NCBI RefSeq assembly: GCF_963668215.1 | Contig: NZ_OY764190.1 | Location: 2,232,001-2,296,000 of the forward strand | DNA: 64,000 bases | Origin: an uncultured Desulfosarcina sp. | GTDB lineage: Bacteria; Desulfobacterota; Desulfobacteria; Desulfobacterales; Desulfosarcinaceae | Reading direction: 5' to 3' | Shown here: one piece after another, positions 37,906 to 46,269 of the stretch | How the letters are laid out: each line of letters starts with the position of its first letter | How positions within the stretch are numbered: position 1 is the stretch's first letter | Translations under genes and position numbers: made by a program | The notes under the pieces: generated by a model | What the model saw: only the letters and a program-made list of their open reading frames with translations | What the model was told of the DNA's origin: nothing | The model's database searches: none

Positions 37906-38836
37906 CGACCGCTTCACCCGCCAGCCACTGATTGATGTAATGAACGGTTACCCTCGTATCGCTTCCAACTTGTTCGGCCAGGGATTCCAGACGCTCCAGA
38001 TGGTCCAGCACAATTTTTCGATTGCCCATCAGGGCGTAAATCTTCAGGCTTCGCTCCAGGCAGTCCAGGGCGTTCTCATTCTGGCCCGATCGTTCGTAAA
38101 TATCGGCTATGGCCAAAAGGTCCGCAGCCACGCCCTGGGAAAAGCCGGCTCCCCGATCCAATTCCAAGGCCTGTTGAAACAGGGCCATGGCCTGCTGATC
38201 GTGGCCGGTTCGCATCAACACGCGTGCCCGGGTAAAGCGGATTGTGGCTGCGGCCGGGGAGTCTGCTTCGACAGCGTTGGAATCGGCTTGGTCCAGAAGG
38301 GCCAAGGCCTCGTCATAGTGCCCCTCCTTCATCTCCAGCACGGCCCGGTGGTTGAGGAGCGTGGCCGAGACCGAACCGTTTTTCGTGGAAATCAACTGCG
38401 CTTCATCCAAAAGCGCCTCGGCCCCGGACAGGTCGTCCGCATCGATGAGCAGTGCGGCTTTGCCGGACAAGGCCCTGGCCGTTACCGTCTGGTCGCCGCA
38501 GCGCCTGGCAGCGGTAAGGGCGGCATCGTAAAATAAAATGGCATTTTCCCGATTGTCTGCCAGCCGATGCAGATGGGCCAGGCCGATGAGGCTGCGGGCC
38601 ACACCTTGCGGCTGGTCGTGGAGGCTGAAATATTCGTAGGCCACTTGAAAATGATCCAGGGCTTTGCGGCTGCAGCCCCGATGATACCAGTACATCCCCC
38701 GCTTCAATTCCTGATCTCCCTGCTCGGACCGGTCGACAGTAGACGTGGCTTTGGGTGTGGCGGCACAGGCGCAAATGCCCGATGCGGCCAGAAGCATGAT
38801 GACTGCAAGAATTTTTTTCATCGTTCGTTTTTCCAT
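37889..38836 (-). CDS. TPR-repeat lipoprotein
   Basis: 315 residues starting MEKRTMKKILAVIMLLAASG with Cys at 22 and 24 (ICAC), a probable lipoprotein signal. A second ATG five codons in is a possible start. The mature part is a series of TPR pairs (GMYWYHRGCSRKALDHFQVAY, SLIGLAHLHRLADNRENAI, LLAIADIYERSGQNENALDC). Such proteins scaffold envelope complexes. It is in a tight minus-strand run with the DUF218 and SDR genes. Confidence 0.8.
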   Translation of the reverse strand: MEKRTMKKILAVIMLLAASGICACAATPKATSTVDRSEQGDQELKRGMYWYHRGCSRKALDHFQVAYEYFSLHDQPQGVARSLIGLAHLHRLADNRENAILFYDAALTAARRCGDQTVTARALSGKAALLIDADDLSGAEALLDEAQLISTKNGSVSATLLNHRAVLEMKEGHYDEALALLDQADSNAVEADSPAAATIRFTRARVLMRTGHDQQAMALFQQALELDRGAGFSQGVAADLLAIADIYERSGQNENALDCLERSLKIYALMGNRKIVLDHLERLESLAEQVGSDTRVTVHYINQWLAGEAVDVVCR

Positions 38837-38861
38837 GAAGTACCGGTTCCTTATGATTGCG

Positions 38862-39623
38862 TTACAATTCGATTAACCGATAGTACAGGATTCCCAAATA
38901 TTCGTGCAGCGCCATGGCAGAGGCGTTCAGTGCCCCCGCATTGGGCAGCAGATGCCGCGGGCCGTAGTAAGCGCCTTGCGCCCCTAAAAAATAGGCGGGA
39001 AAAGGCGTGACCGGCAACCCGGAGGCTTCGAAGGCCATGCAGGCCCGTTTCAGGTGCAAGGCCGCGGTAAGCAAAATGGGTTTCGAAAATCCGCGCTGAC
39101 GACAAATGACGGCGCTCAGGCTCGCATTCTGGGCCGTATCCCGGGCCCGATCTTCGATGATAATGCGATTGTCCGGAACGCCCAGATCCACCAGAAAGCG
39201 TCGGACAATCGTGGCTTCGGCAACCGGGTTGTCTTCGTAAACCCTGCCACCGGTGATGATAATGGGCAGGTGCAGCTGCCGGTAAAGCCTGACGGCGGTA
39301 ACGATCCGGCCCATCATCGCCTGCGTGGGCGCCCCTTTTCCGCTGAGATCCGGAACCTCTCCGATCACACCTCCACCCAAGAGAATGATGACATCGCCCG
39401 ATGGGTTTTCGGGAAATGAGAACCCTGACTCCAGTCCCTGCATCAGCCCGTTGGCAACCGGTGCAGTGGAAAGCGCCCACAGGGCCAGGCCGATGAAAAG
39501 GTTGACCATGCCGATCCGCCAGCGGCGGCTGCGGATCAGCAGCAGGCCGACAATAATGATCGGTATGATGAAGATCCCCGGGGGAAGCAAAAAAGGCGCA
39601 ACGATTTTTTTGACGGCAAACAT
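38862..39623 (-). CDS. YdcF/ElyC-like DUF218 membrane protein
   Basis: 253 residues from the ATG at 39623, which has AGGGA 7 bases upstream; a longer in-frame start at 39758 runs through an amidohydrolase remnant and is rejected. Two N-terminal helices (about 8-30 and 37-56) are followed by the DUF218 domain: VIILLGGG, IIITGGRVYEDNPVAEATI, IIIEDRARDTAQNASLSA and PILLTAALHLKRACMAFEASG. ElyC and SanA relatives act in envelope integrity or undecaprenyl metabolism. Confidence 0.85.
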   Translation of the reverse strand: MFAVKKIVAPFLLPPGIFIIPIIIVGLLLIRSRRWRIGMVNLFIGLALWALSTAPVANGLMQGLESGFSFPENPSGDVIILLGGGVIGEVPDLSGKGAPTQAMMGRIVTAVRLYRQLHLPIIITGGRVYEDNPVAEATIVRRFLVDLGVPDNRIIIEDRARDTAQNASLSAVICRQRGFSKPILLTAALHLKRACMAFEASGLPVTPFPAYFLGAQGAYYGPRHLLPNAGALNASAMALHEYLGILYYRLIEL

Positions 39624-39634
39624 CTTCGGTCCCT

Positions 39635-39754
39635 TCAGGTGCGCAACACCCGTCCACAGCGGGTATTCTCTATGCAGGCGCCGTCGCTGACCACCTGACA
39701 TCCATTGATGAATACGTGGCACAGGGGTACTATACTGCATTTGAAAATACCCGG
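39635..39754 (-). pseudogene. C-terminal remnant of an amidohydrolase (D-aminoacylase-like)
   Basis: A 39-codon open stretch on the minus strand between TGA at 39755-39757 and TGA at 39635-39637 reads CHVFINGCQVVSDGAC and ends CGRVLRT. This matches the final strand region of N-acyl-D-amino-acid deacylases and related amidohydrolases (pattern VFVNG-x2-VV-x-DG...GRVLR). The rest of the gene is not found upstream. It is a decayed fragment, not an active gene. Confidence 0.45.
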
Positions 39755-39784
39755 TCAAACGATGCTGGCAAAAGATTCAATGCG

Positions 39785-39814
39785 TTGACAGTGGGCCTTG
39801 GCGTTTGGTATGAG
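39785..39814 (+). promoter_or_regulatory. extended -10 promoter of the alaC leader
   Basis: TTGACA (39785-39790), an 18-base spacer and TATGAG (39809-39814) preceded by TG at 39806-39807 (extended -10). Transcription would begin near 39821, about 36 bases before the leader reading frame and 250 bases before alaC. Confidence 0.6.
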
Positions 39815-39856
39815 GAAACAAGTATTCGAGAACTGTCTGAACGAAAGGCAATCACC

Positions 39857-39910
39857 GTGAACTGGCGTATGACCCTCGCCGCGGCGGCCGCAACGGACTC
39901 GGTCCCTTGA
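39857..39910 (+). CDS. alanine-rich leader peptide of alaC
   Basis: A 17-codon frame: GTG start at 39857 with AAAGG eight bases upstream, peptide MNWRMTLAAAAATDSVP, stop TGA at 39908. Codons 8-12 (39878-39892) are GCC GCG GCG GCC GCA, five alanines in a row, while no other residue is repeated consecutively. An internal ATG at 39869 could also start it. It lies between a promoter and an intrinsic terminator in the leader of an alanine transaminase gene, the arrangement expected for ribosome-mediated attenuation by alanyl-tRNA. Function is inferred. Confidence 0.6.
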   Translation: MNWRMTLAAAAATDSVP

Positions 39911-39955
39911 CGGACGGCGCCAACGAATTTATCAACTGAATCGCCGTACATCATT

Positions 39956-40021
39956 GGGCCGGACCCGACGCCGGCCCCGTTTGCTTAACCCCCCGGGCCG
40001 GAAGGCCGCAGGGGGTTTTTT
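39956..40021 (+). terminator. attenuator: competing hairpins and intrinsic terminator upstream of alaC
   Basis: GGGCCGG occurs at 39956-39962 and again at 39995-40001; CCGGCCC at 39971-39977 is complementary to both, so hairpin 1:2 and hairpin 2:3 exclude each other. The terminator AACCCCC (39987-39993) with GGGGGTT (40011-40017), an inner GGCC/GGCC stem and six T (40016-40021) uses the second copy of GGGCCGG, so 2:3 would prevent termination. Upstream, ACGGCG (39914-39919) and the alanine codons GCGGCG (39881-39886) can each pair with CGCCGT (39942-39947). No plus-strand gene ends nearby that would need this terminator. Confidence 0.65.
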
Positions 40022-40073
40022 ACTTCCGGACCGATGAAAAGGCATTTTGTCAACCTGCGAGAAGGAGAAAACC

Positions 40074-41273
40074 ATGACGGACAAAACGACGATCCGATTT
40101 GCCGAACGCATGTCCCAACTGCCCCCCTATCTGTTCGGTATGATCAACAAAATGAAGATGGAGCGCCGCTGGAACGGAGAGGATGTCATCGATTTGGGCA
40201 TGGGCAACCCGGTGGACCCTGCTCCGGAAACGGTCATCGAAAAGCTTTGCGACGTGGCCCAGGACCCCAAGACCCACCGCTACCCCGTGGCCGGCGGCAT
40301 GCGCAACCTGCGCCGGGAGATCGGCCTATACTACCAGCGCAATTACCAGGTGGATCTGGATTCGGAAAGTGAGGTCATCTGTACCATCGGCTCCAAGGAG
40401 GGCATCTCTCACCTTTGTCTTGCTCTGGTGGGGCCGGGAGACACGGTGCTGGTGGCGGCACCGGCCTTTCCCATTCACGTGTATGCCGCCGTTATCGCCG
40501 GCGCCAGCGTGATCCGGGTGCCCATCGCTTCGGAGGACGAATTCGTCGCGCGCATCACCACCATGTGCGAGTCGTTGACCCCGGGACCCCGGCTGCTGAT
40601 GCTCAACTACCCCCACAACCCTACGGGAACCCTGGCCTCCAGGGACTTTTTTGCCCAGATCGTGGACCTGGCCAAACGCTACAAATTCATGGTGGTCAAC
40701 GATTTCGCCTATGCCCGCATCACCTTCGACGGCTATACGGCGCCCAGTTTTCTCGAAGTTCCTGGTGCCATCGATGTGGGGGTGGAATTCGGCTCCTTTT
40801 CCAAATCCTACAACATGGCCGGCTGGCGGGTGGGCTATTGTGTGGGGAACCCGAAGATCATCGAGGGACTGGGCCGTATCAAGGGATATTATGACTACGG
40901 CATCTTTTCTCCCATCCAGATCGCCGGCATCGTGGCCATGCGCGACTGTGAGGAGGATATCGCAGCCCAGGCCCAACTCTACCAGAGCCGGAGGGATGTG
41001 ATGTGTGAGGGGCTGGAGCGCATGGGCTGGCCGGTGGGAAAGCCCAAAGCCGGTATGTTCGTGTGGGTGAAGATTCCGGAGCCCTGGTGCCGCATGGGGT
41101 CGCTGAAGTTCGCCGTCGAGATGATGGAGCGGGCCAACGTGGCCGTGACTCCCGGTGCGGGCTTCGGCGAGGAAGGCGATGGCTACCTGCGGCTGGCTTT
41201 GGTGGAAAACGAAAACCGCATCCGCCAGGGGCTCAAACAGATGCGGCGGGTGCTTTCCGAGATGGAGCCGTAA
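40074..41273 (+). CDS. alaC: glutamate-pyruvate (alanine) aminotransferase AlaC
   Basis: A 399-residue class I/II PLP aminotransferase with AAGGAG six to seven bases before the ATG. Motifs matching E. coli AlaC run throughout: IDLGMGNPVDPAPE, TIGSKEGISHL, NYPHNPTG, SFSKSYNMAGWRVGY with the PLP Lys at 244, and KIPEPWCRMGSLKFA. It interconverts pyruvate plus glutamate with alanine plus 2-oxoglutarate. Its leader holds an alanine-codon peptide and terminator, so expression is probably tied to alanine supply. Confidence 0.88.
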   Translation: MTDKTTIRFAERMSQLPPYLFGMINKMKMERRWNGEDVIDLGMGNPVDPAPETVIEKLCDVAQDPKTHRYPVAGGMRNLRREIGLYYQRNYQVDLDSESEVICTIGSKEGISHLCLALVGPGDTVLVAAPAFPIHVYAAVIAGASVIRVPIASEDEFVARITTMCESLTPGPRLLMLNYPHNPTGTLASRDFFAQIVDLAKRYKFMVVNDFAYARITFDGYTAPSFLEVPGAIDVGVEFGSFSKSYNMAGWRVGYCVGNPKIIEGLGRIKGYYDYGIFSPIQIAGIVAMRDCEEDIAAQAQLYQSRRDVMCEGLERMGWPVGKPKAGMFVWVKIPEPWCRMGSLKFAVEMMERANVAVTPGAGFGEEGDGYLRLALVENENRIRQGLKQMRRVLSEMEP

Positions 41274-41379
41274 TCGTCGACCGGCAGGAATCGGTGTCGG
41301 TTTTGGTTGACATTGGTAATCGTTAAACTTTCTAATAAGTACAGTTTTGTGTTGTTGACATGCGTGTGCCATATTCGTT

Positions 41380-41406
41380 ATCGATAATTGCTCCCTAATT
41401 ATCGAT
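41380..41406. promoter_or_regulatory. 10-bp inverted repeat upstream of tupA (ModE/TunR-like operator)
   Basis: ATCGATAATT (41380-41389) and AATTATCGAT (41397-41406) are exact reverse complements separated by seven bases. It sits 20 bases after a TTGACA (41355-41360) and about 130 bases before the tungstate-binding gene. The size and ATCG ends recall ModE-type molybdate/tungstate operators, but the match is by form only. Confidence 0.5.
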
Positions 41407-41533
41407 GAAATCGCAAAAAGTCGAATTTGGTCCATTGATGTCATTGCCCTCTGTGCAGGAATTACATGTCTGATATCTTTTTGCGAGACTGTCAATCATT
41501 CACCTTTCTAAAATTCCATTAAGGAGGCATCCC

Positions 41534-42400
41534 ATGCAACGCAAAACCACCGTTATATCCATTCTCGTCCTTGTTACGATCTTTTTTCTTTTTCCGCTAA
41601 GCGCAGTCGGCCAGGAAGATTGTAAGGCGGTCTACGGCCAGGGAGACACCACCTTGCGCCTGGCCACCGGCAGCCCCGGCGAACTCGGGCTGGTGGAAGT
41701 CCTGGCCCAGGCTTTCAACGAAAACCATTCGGTTCGCCTGTGCTGGAAAAAAGCGGGATCGGGCAAGTCGCTCAAACTGCTTCAAGAGAAAGCTGTCGAT
41801 GTCATCATGGTGCACGCCCCGGCAGCCGAAAAACAGGCCGTTGCCGACGGATGGGCCATCAAGCGCAGCCTGCTGGGCTCCAACGAGTTTTACATCGTCG
41901 GCCCCACGGCCGATCCGGCCGGCATCGCCAATGCGAAAACGGCGGCCGATGCCTACAAGCGCATTGCGGACAGCCGGACGACCTTTTTCTCACGGGGCGA
42001 CAATTCCGGCACCCATAAGAAAGAGATGTTCATCTGGAAAACGGCCGGCATCCAGCCTGCGGGCGACTGGTACCAAATCACCAAGACCTTCATGATGGCC
42101 ACCTTGAAGATGGCCGATAAGGCCAAAGGCTATTTCATGACGGACAGCAGCACCTGGGTGGCCGCCAAAAAAGAACTGGGCAACCTCAAGATTCTCTTCC
42201 GCGGTGATCCGGTGCTGATCAACACCTACCATGCCCTGTGCCAGCCCGATGGCGCCACCCCGGTCCAGCCCCAGGCGGCCGCGTTTGTCGACTTTCTCGT
42301 GTCCGACGAGGGGCAGCAGATCGTCCGTATGTACGGCGTGGATCGATACGGCGAGGGGCTTTATAATGATGCCGCCTACGCCAAGCAATATGAGCACTGA
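41534..42400 (+). CDS. tupA: tungstate-type ABC transporter substrate-binding protein
   Basis: A 288-residue periplasmic protein with a signal peptide (VISILVLVTIFFLFPLSAVGQ). LRLATGSPGELGLVEVLAQAF, VDVIMVHAPAAEKQAV, FFSRGDNSGTHKKEMFIW and GYFMTDSSTWVA follow the TupA pattern, though the usual TTTS strand reads LATGS. It would deliver tungstate (or molybdate) for formate dehydrogenase or aldehyde oxidoreductase cofactors. The TupB and TupC genes are not adjacent, so it is an orphan here. Confidence 0.8.
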   Translation: MQRKTTVISILVLVTIFFLFPLSAVGQEDCKAVYGQGDTTLRLATGSPGELGLVEVLAQAFNENHSVRLCWKKAGSGKSLKLLQEKAVDVIMVHAPAAEKQAVADGWAIKRSLLGSNEFYIVGPTADPAGIANAKTAADAYKRIADSRTTFFSRGDNSGTHKKEMFIWKTAGIQPAGDWYQITKTFMMATLKMADKAKGYFMTDSSTWVAAKKELGNLKILFRGDPVLINTYHALCQPDGATPVQPQAAAFVDFLVSDEGQQIVRMYGVDRYGEGLYNDAAYAKQYEH

Positions 42401-42832
42401 TGGTTGCGGGCGACTCGTTCCAAATAGTAGAGGATCGATAGGTTTCGTTTTCCGACCAATTCCGGTTTTGGTTATGTCCTGACATGCGTTGAGGGCAGTT
42501 GTGGTGTTGTCTCCAGAATTTTATAAGGGTCGCGGCAGCGGATGAAGGCGTTGTCGACCTTGATATTAAAGCATTGACATAATACGATAAAAAGTGAGAA
42601 AAAAATATTTGGAAGTTGCTTGGGCGACAAATTTAGAAGACTACGGAGATATTAAAAAGGCAGAATCTCAGCAAGCGATGCTTGCAGACAACCGGAAAGA
42701 CAGCTGAAATAGCAACTATTGCATAGTCAACAACAAATGGTCAACCCTACCCCCATCGGATGGAAACCCCGCTGTGCTACTTTCCCACTGGTGAAGCCCG
42801 ACATTATAAACAAACAAATAGAATGTGGAAAA
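42401..42832 (+). other. intergenic stretch at the edge of an AT-rich segment
   Basis: No supported gene. The sequence changes from GC-rich to AT-rich near 42560. An isolated TTGACA (42574-42579) has no good -10 partner at normal spacing. The reading frame of the next gene is open back to 42719 but lacks a ribosome site or homologous sequence there. Confidence 0.4.
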
Positions 42833-44008
42833 ATGATCTTTATAGATAAGCCATTCGTTTCTGATTTTTTAAGAAAAACAATTAAAGAAAACGGTTTTCC
42901 CGTTGTTAAAACGGAAATTGCAGAAAAACTCGGTTTCAATAACGGATTGAATATACTTGATGAAGAGAAAGCGATTCAACAAGCAAGGTCCTCAGAAAAT
43001 ATCTTGATCTACACGACATCTGAAAACGCCATCGGATGGATTGCCGAACATTTTTCGTTCACAAAACTTCCCCAAAAAATTGAGTTATTCAAAGACAAGG
43101 TAAAATTCCGAACCCTGATCCAGCCAATGTATCCTGATTTCTATTTCAGGGAAATACAAATAGGCGACTTGGACGATCTGTCTTTGGAAAATATTCCTAC
43201 GCCATTTATCATTAAACCTGCCGTTGGTTTTTTTAGCATGGGCGTTTACAAAGTCACTGGCCCCAGAAAATGGGAGCAAGTAAAAGAAGCGATAAGGGCG
43301 GAGGTAGACCGTGTTAAAGATTTATACCCAACGGAGGTGCTGAACACAAAATCATTCATTATAGAACAGTGTGTTGAAGGTGAAGAGTTCGCAGTTGATG
43401 CCTATTTTGATGCTACGGGCGACCCGGTTATTCTCAATATTCATAAACACATATTTTCTTCCAACGAAGATGTAAGTGATCGTGTATATATTTCATCGAA
43501 AGAAATCATAGAAAGCAATATTGACCTATTTTATGTATTCCTAAAGGAAATTGGGATACTATCGGGTGTGAGAAATTTCCCTGTTCACGCTGAGATCAGA
43601 CGTGATTGTACCGGTTCAGTATTGCCAATCGAGATCAATCCAATGAGATTTGGCGGCTGGTGTTCAACCGCCGATGCGGCCCACCTCGCCTATGGGTTTA
43701 ATCCTTATGTTCTTTATTTTTCACAAAAACGACCTGAATGGAAAGAAATTCTAAAAGATAAAGAAGGAAAGCTTTACAGCATCGTTGTCCTTGACAATTC
43801 TACAGGTATAGAAGGAACTCAAATCGCTTCATTTGACTATGATCGATTGTTGTCCAATTTCGAAAAGCCGCTTGAATTACGGAAAATCGATTACAAAGAA
43901 TATCCTGTTTTTGGCTTTTTGTTTACTGAAACAAAAGCGGAAAACATCTTCGAATTGGAAAGAATCCTCAAATCGGATTTAAAAGAATTTATTACTGTCA
44001 ACGAATAA
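42833..44008 (+). CDS. ATP-grasp family ligase-like protein
   Basis: About 391 residues from the ATG at 42833 (GTGGAA upstream). The ATP-grasp core shows PFIIKPAVGFFSMGVYKV (ATP-binding loop), FIIEQCVEGEEFAVDAYF, and the metal-binding VLPIEINPMRFGGW near the C-terminal third. Members join a carboxylate to an amine using ATP; the substrate is unknown. Codon use and base composition are strikingly AT-rich compared with alaC and tupA, suggesting recent acquisition. Confidence 0.75.
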   Translation: MIFIDKPFVSDFLRKTIKENGFPVVKTEIAEKLGFNNGLNILDEEKAIQQARSSENILIYTTSENAIGWIAEHFSFTKLPQKIELFKDKVKFRTLIQPMYPDFYFREIQIGDLDDLSLENIPTPFIIKPAVGFFSMGVYKVTGPRKWEQVKEAIRAEVDRVKDLYPTEVLNTKSFIIEQCVEGEEFAVDAYFDATGDPVILNIHKHIFSSNEDVSDRVYISSKEIIESNIDLFYVFLKEIGILSGVRNFPVHAEIRRDCTGSVLPIEINPMRFGGWCSTADAAHLAYGFNPYVLYFSQKRPEWKEILKDKEGKLYSIVVLDNSTGIEGTQIASFDYDRLLSNFEKPLELRKIDYKEYPVFGFLFTETKAENIFELERILKSDLKEFITVNE

Positions 44009-44023
44009 AACAGGGTTGTCGAG

Positions 44024-44741
44024 CTAATTCACAATGATGGAGGCTTTTAATAACTCATCCGGGATTTTCAACGCCAGCTTTTTCACAGTAGTCATATTGA
44101 GTAACAATTGCGGATTTTCATCCGTCATCACAGGGATATCACTTATTTTCTCTCCTTTTTGATGCCGATCTACGACTTGCGCGGCGAGCCTCCCTAATTT
44201 ATAATAACTTGGCAAAGTTCCTATTGTTATGCCTGCCTGGACAAAATTCCGATTTGCACCAACACTTACAAGTCTCGTTTTAATCAGCTGTGCTGCTATC
44301 AGTGGCGCATGTGAGATAAGAAAACTATCTGCCGGCAAGTAGACCGAGTCGACATCAACTTCTTTTTTCAATAATTTATTCAAGTTATATTCAAGTGTCT
44401 GTGAGACGGGGGGAGAGCGTAAGGGGACAACTTCGAAATCCATTTCTTTCCCAACCTCAGTCAGCGTTTTCTTGAAAACCAGCGACTGCTGTTCTCTAGG
44501 ATTAAAGAAAACTGCCATCCTTTTAATTCGATGAAGTTTTAATGCATTCAAAATTTGCAATCGTATTGACACGCCACTGGAGGTCCCACCATGGTTTCCT
44601 CCGGAGCCCTTCATCCCTTTTGCTATCCCCGTTTCCACAGGATTCGCCGGGAGGTTAAATATTTGAGGCGTTTTAATTCCTTTTTGTTCCCTCCACTGTT
44701 TAACTTTTAAAGACACTGTTGTACCAAAGGAGTATATATAA
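44024..44741 (-). pseudogene. 3' part of an ABC transporter substrate-binding gene split by an IS
   Basis: The C-terminal about 237 residues of a TrpX/ABC_sub_bind (PF04392) protein: YIYSFGTTVSLKVKQW, PANPVETGIAKGMKGSGGNH, NALKLHRIKRMAVFFNPRE and the final GRLAAQVVDRHQKGEK region. The frame runs upstream into the IS at 44741. Joined to 46263-46532 after removing the IS and one target copy, it gives a continuous frame of about 326 residues, normal for the family. A GTG at 44716 could start a truncated product, but the signal peptide would be missing. Confidence 0.88.
44735..44741. repeat. left target site duplication of the IS
   Basis: TATATAA, repeated exactly at 46263-46269. Keeping one copy restores the reading frame of the interrupted gene. 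Confidence 0.9.
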
Positions 44742-46262
44742 CTGAAGTTTCGCAGTTAAAATTCGGACATTTTAGAGGGATAATAATCTGAAAATATTAA
44801 GAAAATAATTGAAAAGCGGCTCTGAATTTAGTATATTAGACATCGCCAAACACCTAATATCACTAAAGAAAGAACCGCTATGAATCACCCTAATACATTT
44901 TCCCTCTCCTTGCAAAAACAATCTGATTCGGGCCGGATCATTGACGACCATGAACTCAATCGTGCGTTCACCGAACTCAAGTTCCGCTCATTGGCCCGAC
45001 AAAGCAACATCACCAAAAAAAGAGGCTATGAAACACTCTCGCTCATATTTGTTTTCGTACTACTGCCTTTTCTCAAACGAAGCCTCAGCAGTTTCTGTAA
45101 TGGCGGCTATCTACAAAATTACGTCCAGGCCCATAAAGACACGTTCTATCGGTTCTTGAACAATGAACGTTTCAACTGGCGCAAACTGGTCCAATTGCTG
45201 GCATCAAAGATTATTGCCATGAGTAAAGAGGTTCCCTTTAAAGAAAAAGTGTTGATCGCCGATGACTCCATCTGCCCCAAATCGGGCAAAGAGATCGAAT
45301 TGGTCAGCTATCATTTCGATCACAAAGTCAGGCGCTCCATTCTTGGCAACCAGTATCTGCAATTGGGCTTTCATGACGGGTTGCATTTTTTTCCGATCGA
45401 CGGTGCCTTTCATACATCCAGTCACCGGCCCAACACCGATATGCGGGATATCGACAAGCGTACCAACGGATGGAAACGACGCAAAGAAGCCCTGAGTAAA
45501 AAAACCGACGTTCTGGTTCAGATGCTCGACAGGGCCTGGAAGTCGGGCATCGATGCCAGCTTCGTCTTGTTCGACAGCTGGTTTGCCCACGACGATATCA
45601 TCCATCGCATCGTCGATGTCGGTTATGGCGTCATCTGCCGATTAAAGCGCAACCGGGTCAAATACGGTTATCAAGGTGGCGCATACACACTCAAACAACT
45701 ATGGCAACAGGTCGCCAAGAAACAGACCATCTGGATCAAGGATCGCACGATCAAGGGCGCATGCCTCGACGTCACGTTGAAAAAGACCGGCTCGGTTCGA
45801 GTACTGTTCGTTTCCGATGGTCGCAAACAGTGGCAGGTCCTGCTTTGCACCGATACCGACCTGGAACCGTCCAGGATTCTTGACTATTACGCCCGTCGCT
45901 GGGCCATCGAAGTATACTTTAAAGATGCCAAGCAGATGCTTTACATGGGAAAAGAGCAAAGCAATACGTTTGACGCCTTGATCGCCAGCCAGAGCCTGGT
46001 AATGATCCGGTATCTGATATTGGTCTACATCCAGATAAAACACGGGCTGAACATCTGCGTTGGCCCGCTGTTTCGGCAAACGTCAGACGATCAGTCATTA
46101 TGGATGTTCAGTCGTGCCGTCTGGGGCCGTGTCAAAGAACTGATTTTCAAGTCAAGTGATATACTTTCGCACCGTATCGAACCTGATTTGCTTTTTCATT
46201 TTATTGATATCATAGAAGATCTCATCGCTGAACAAAGTCGATGCGTTACTGCGAAACTTTAG
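44742..46262 (+). mobile_element. complete IS4-family insertion sequence (1521 bp)
   Basis: Terminal inverted repeats of 15 bp (44742-44756 and 46248-46262, 14 of 15 matching, beginning CT(G/A)AAGTTTCGCAG) bound one transposase gene. A 7-bp target duplication TATATAA flanks both ends (44735-44741 and 46263-46269). About 138 bases of left-end noncoding sequence precede the transposase. The intact gene and exact duplication suggest recent, possibly active, transposition. Confidence 0.93.
44880..46262 (+). CDS. IS4-family DDE transposase
   Basis: 460 residues. Catalytic acidic residues appear in LIADDSICP (first Asp), FVLFDSWFAHDD (second Asp) and YARRWAIEVYFKDAK, which fits the IS4 Y-x2-R-x3-E-x6-K signature exactly. 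The ATG has AAAGAA upstream. The stop codon TAG is made of the last three bases of the right inverted repeat, so the gene fills the element to its edge. It appears intact. Confidence 0.94.
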   Translation: MNHPNTFSLSLQKQSDSGRIIDDHELNRAFTELKFRSLARQSNITKKRGYETLSLIFVFVLLPFLKRSLSSFCNGGYLQNYVQAHKDTFYRFLNNERFNWRKLVQLLASKIIAMSKEVPFKEKVLIADDSICPKSGKEIELVSYHFDHKVRRSILGNQYLQLGFHDGLHFFPIDGAFHTSSHRPNTDMRDIDKRTNGWKRRKEALSKKTDVLVQMLDRAWKSGIDASFVLFDSWFAHDDIIHRIVDVGYGVICRLKRNRVKYGYQGGAYTLKQLWQQVAKKQTIWIKDRTIKGACLDVTLKKTGSVRVLFVSDGRKQWQVLLCTDTDLEPSRILDYYARRWAIEVYFKDAKQMLYMGKEQSNTFDALIASQSLVMIRYLILVYIQIKHGLNICVGPLFRQTSDDQSLWMFSRAVWGRVKELIFKSSDILSHRIEPDLLFHFIDIIEDLIAEQSRCVTAKL

Positions 46263-46269
46263 TATATAA
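46263..46269. repeat. right target site duplication of the IS
   Basis: TATATAA, the second copy of the 7-bp target duplication, immediately after the IS right end. Confidence 0.9.

Noticed and set aside
39716..39910. 64-codon gene on the plus strand
   Set aside because: Its first part covers the promoter and the antisense amidohydrolase remnant; only the last 17 codons make sense as a leader peptide.
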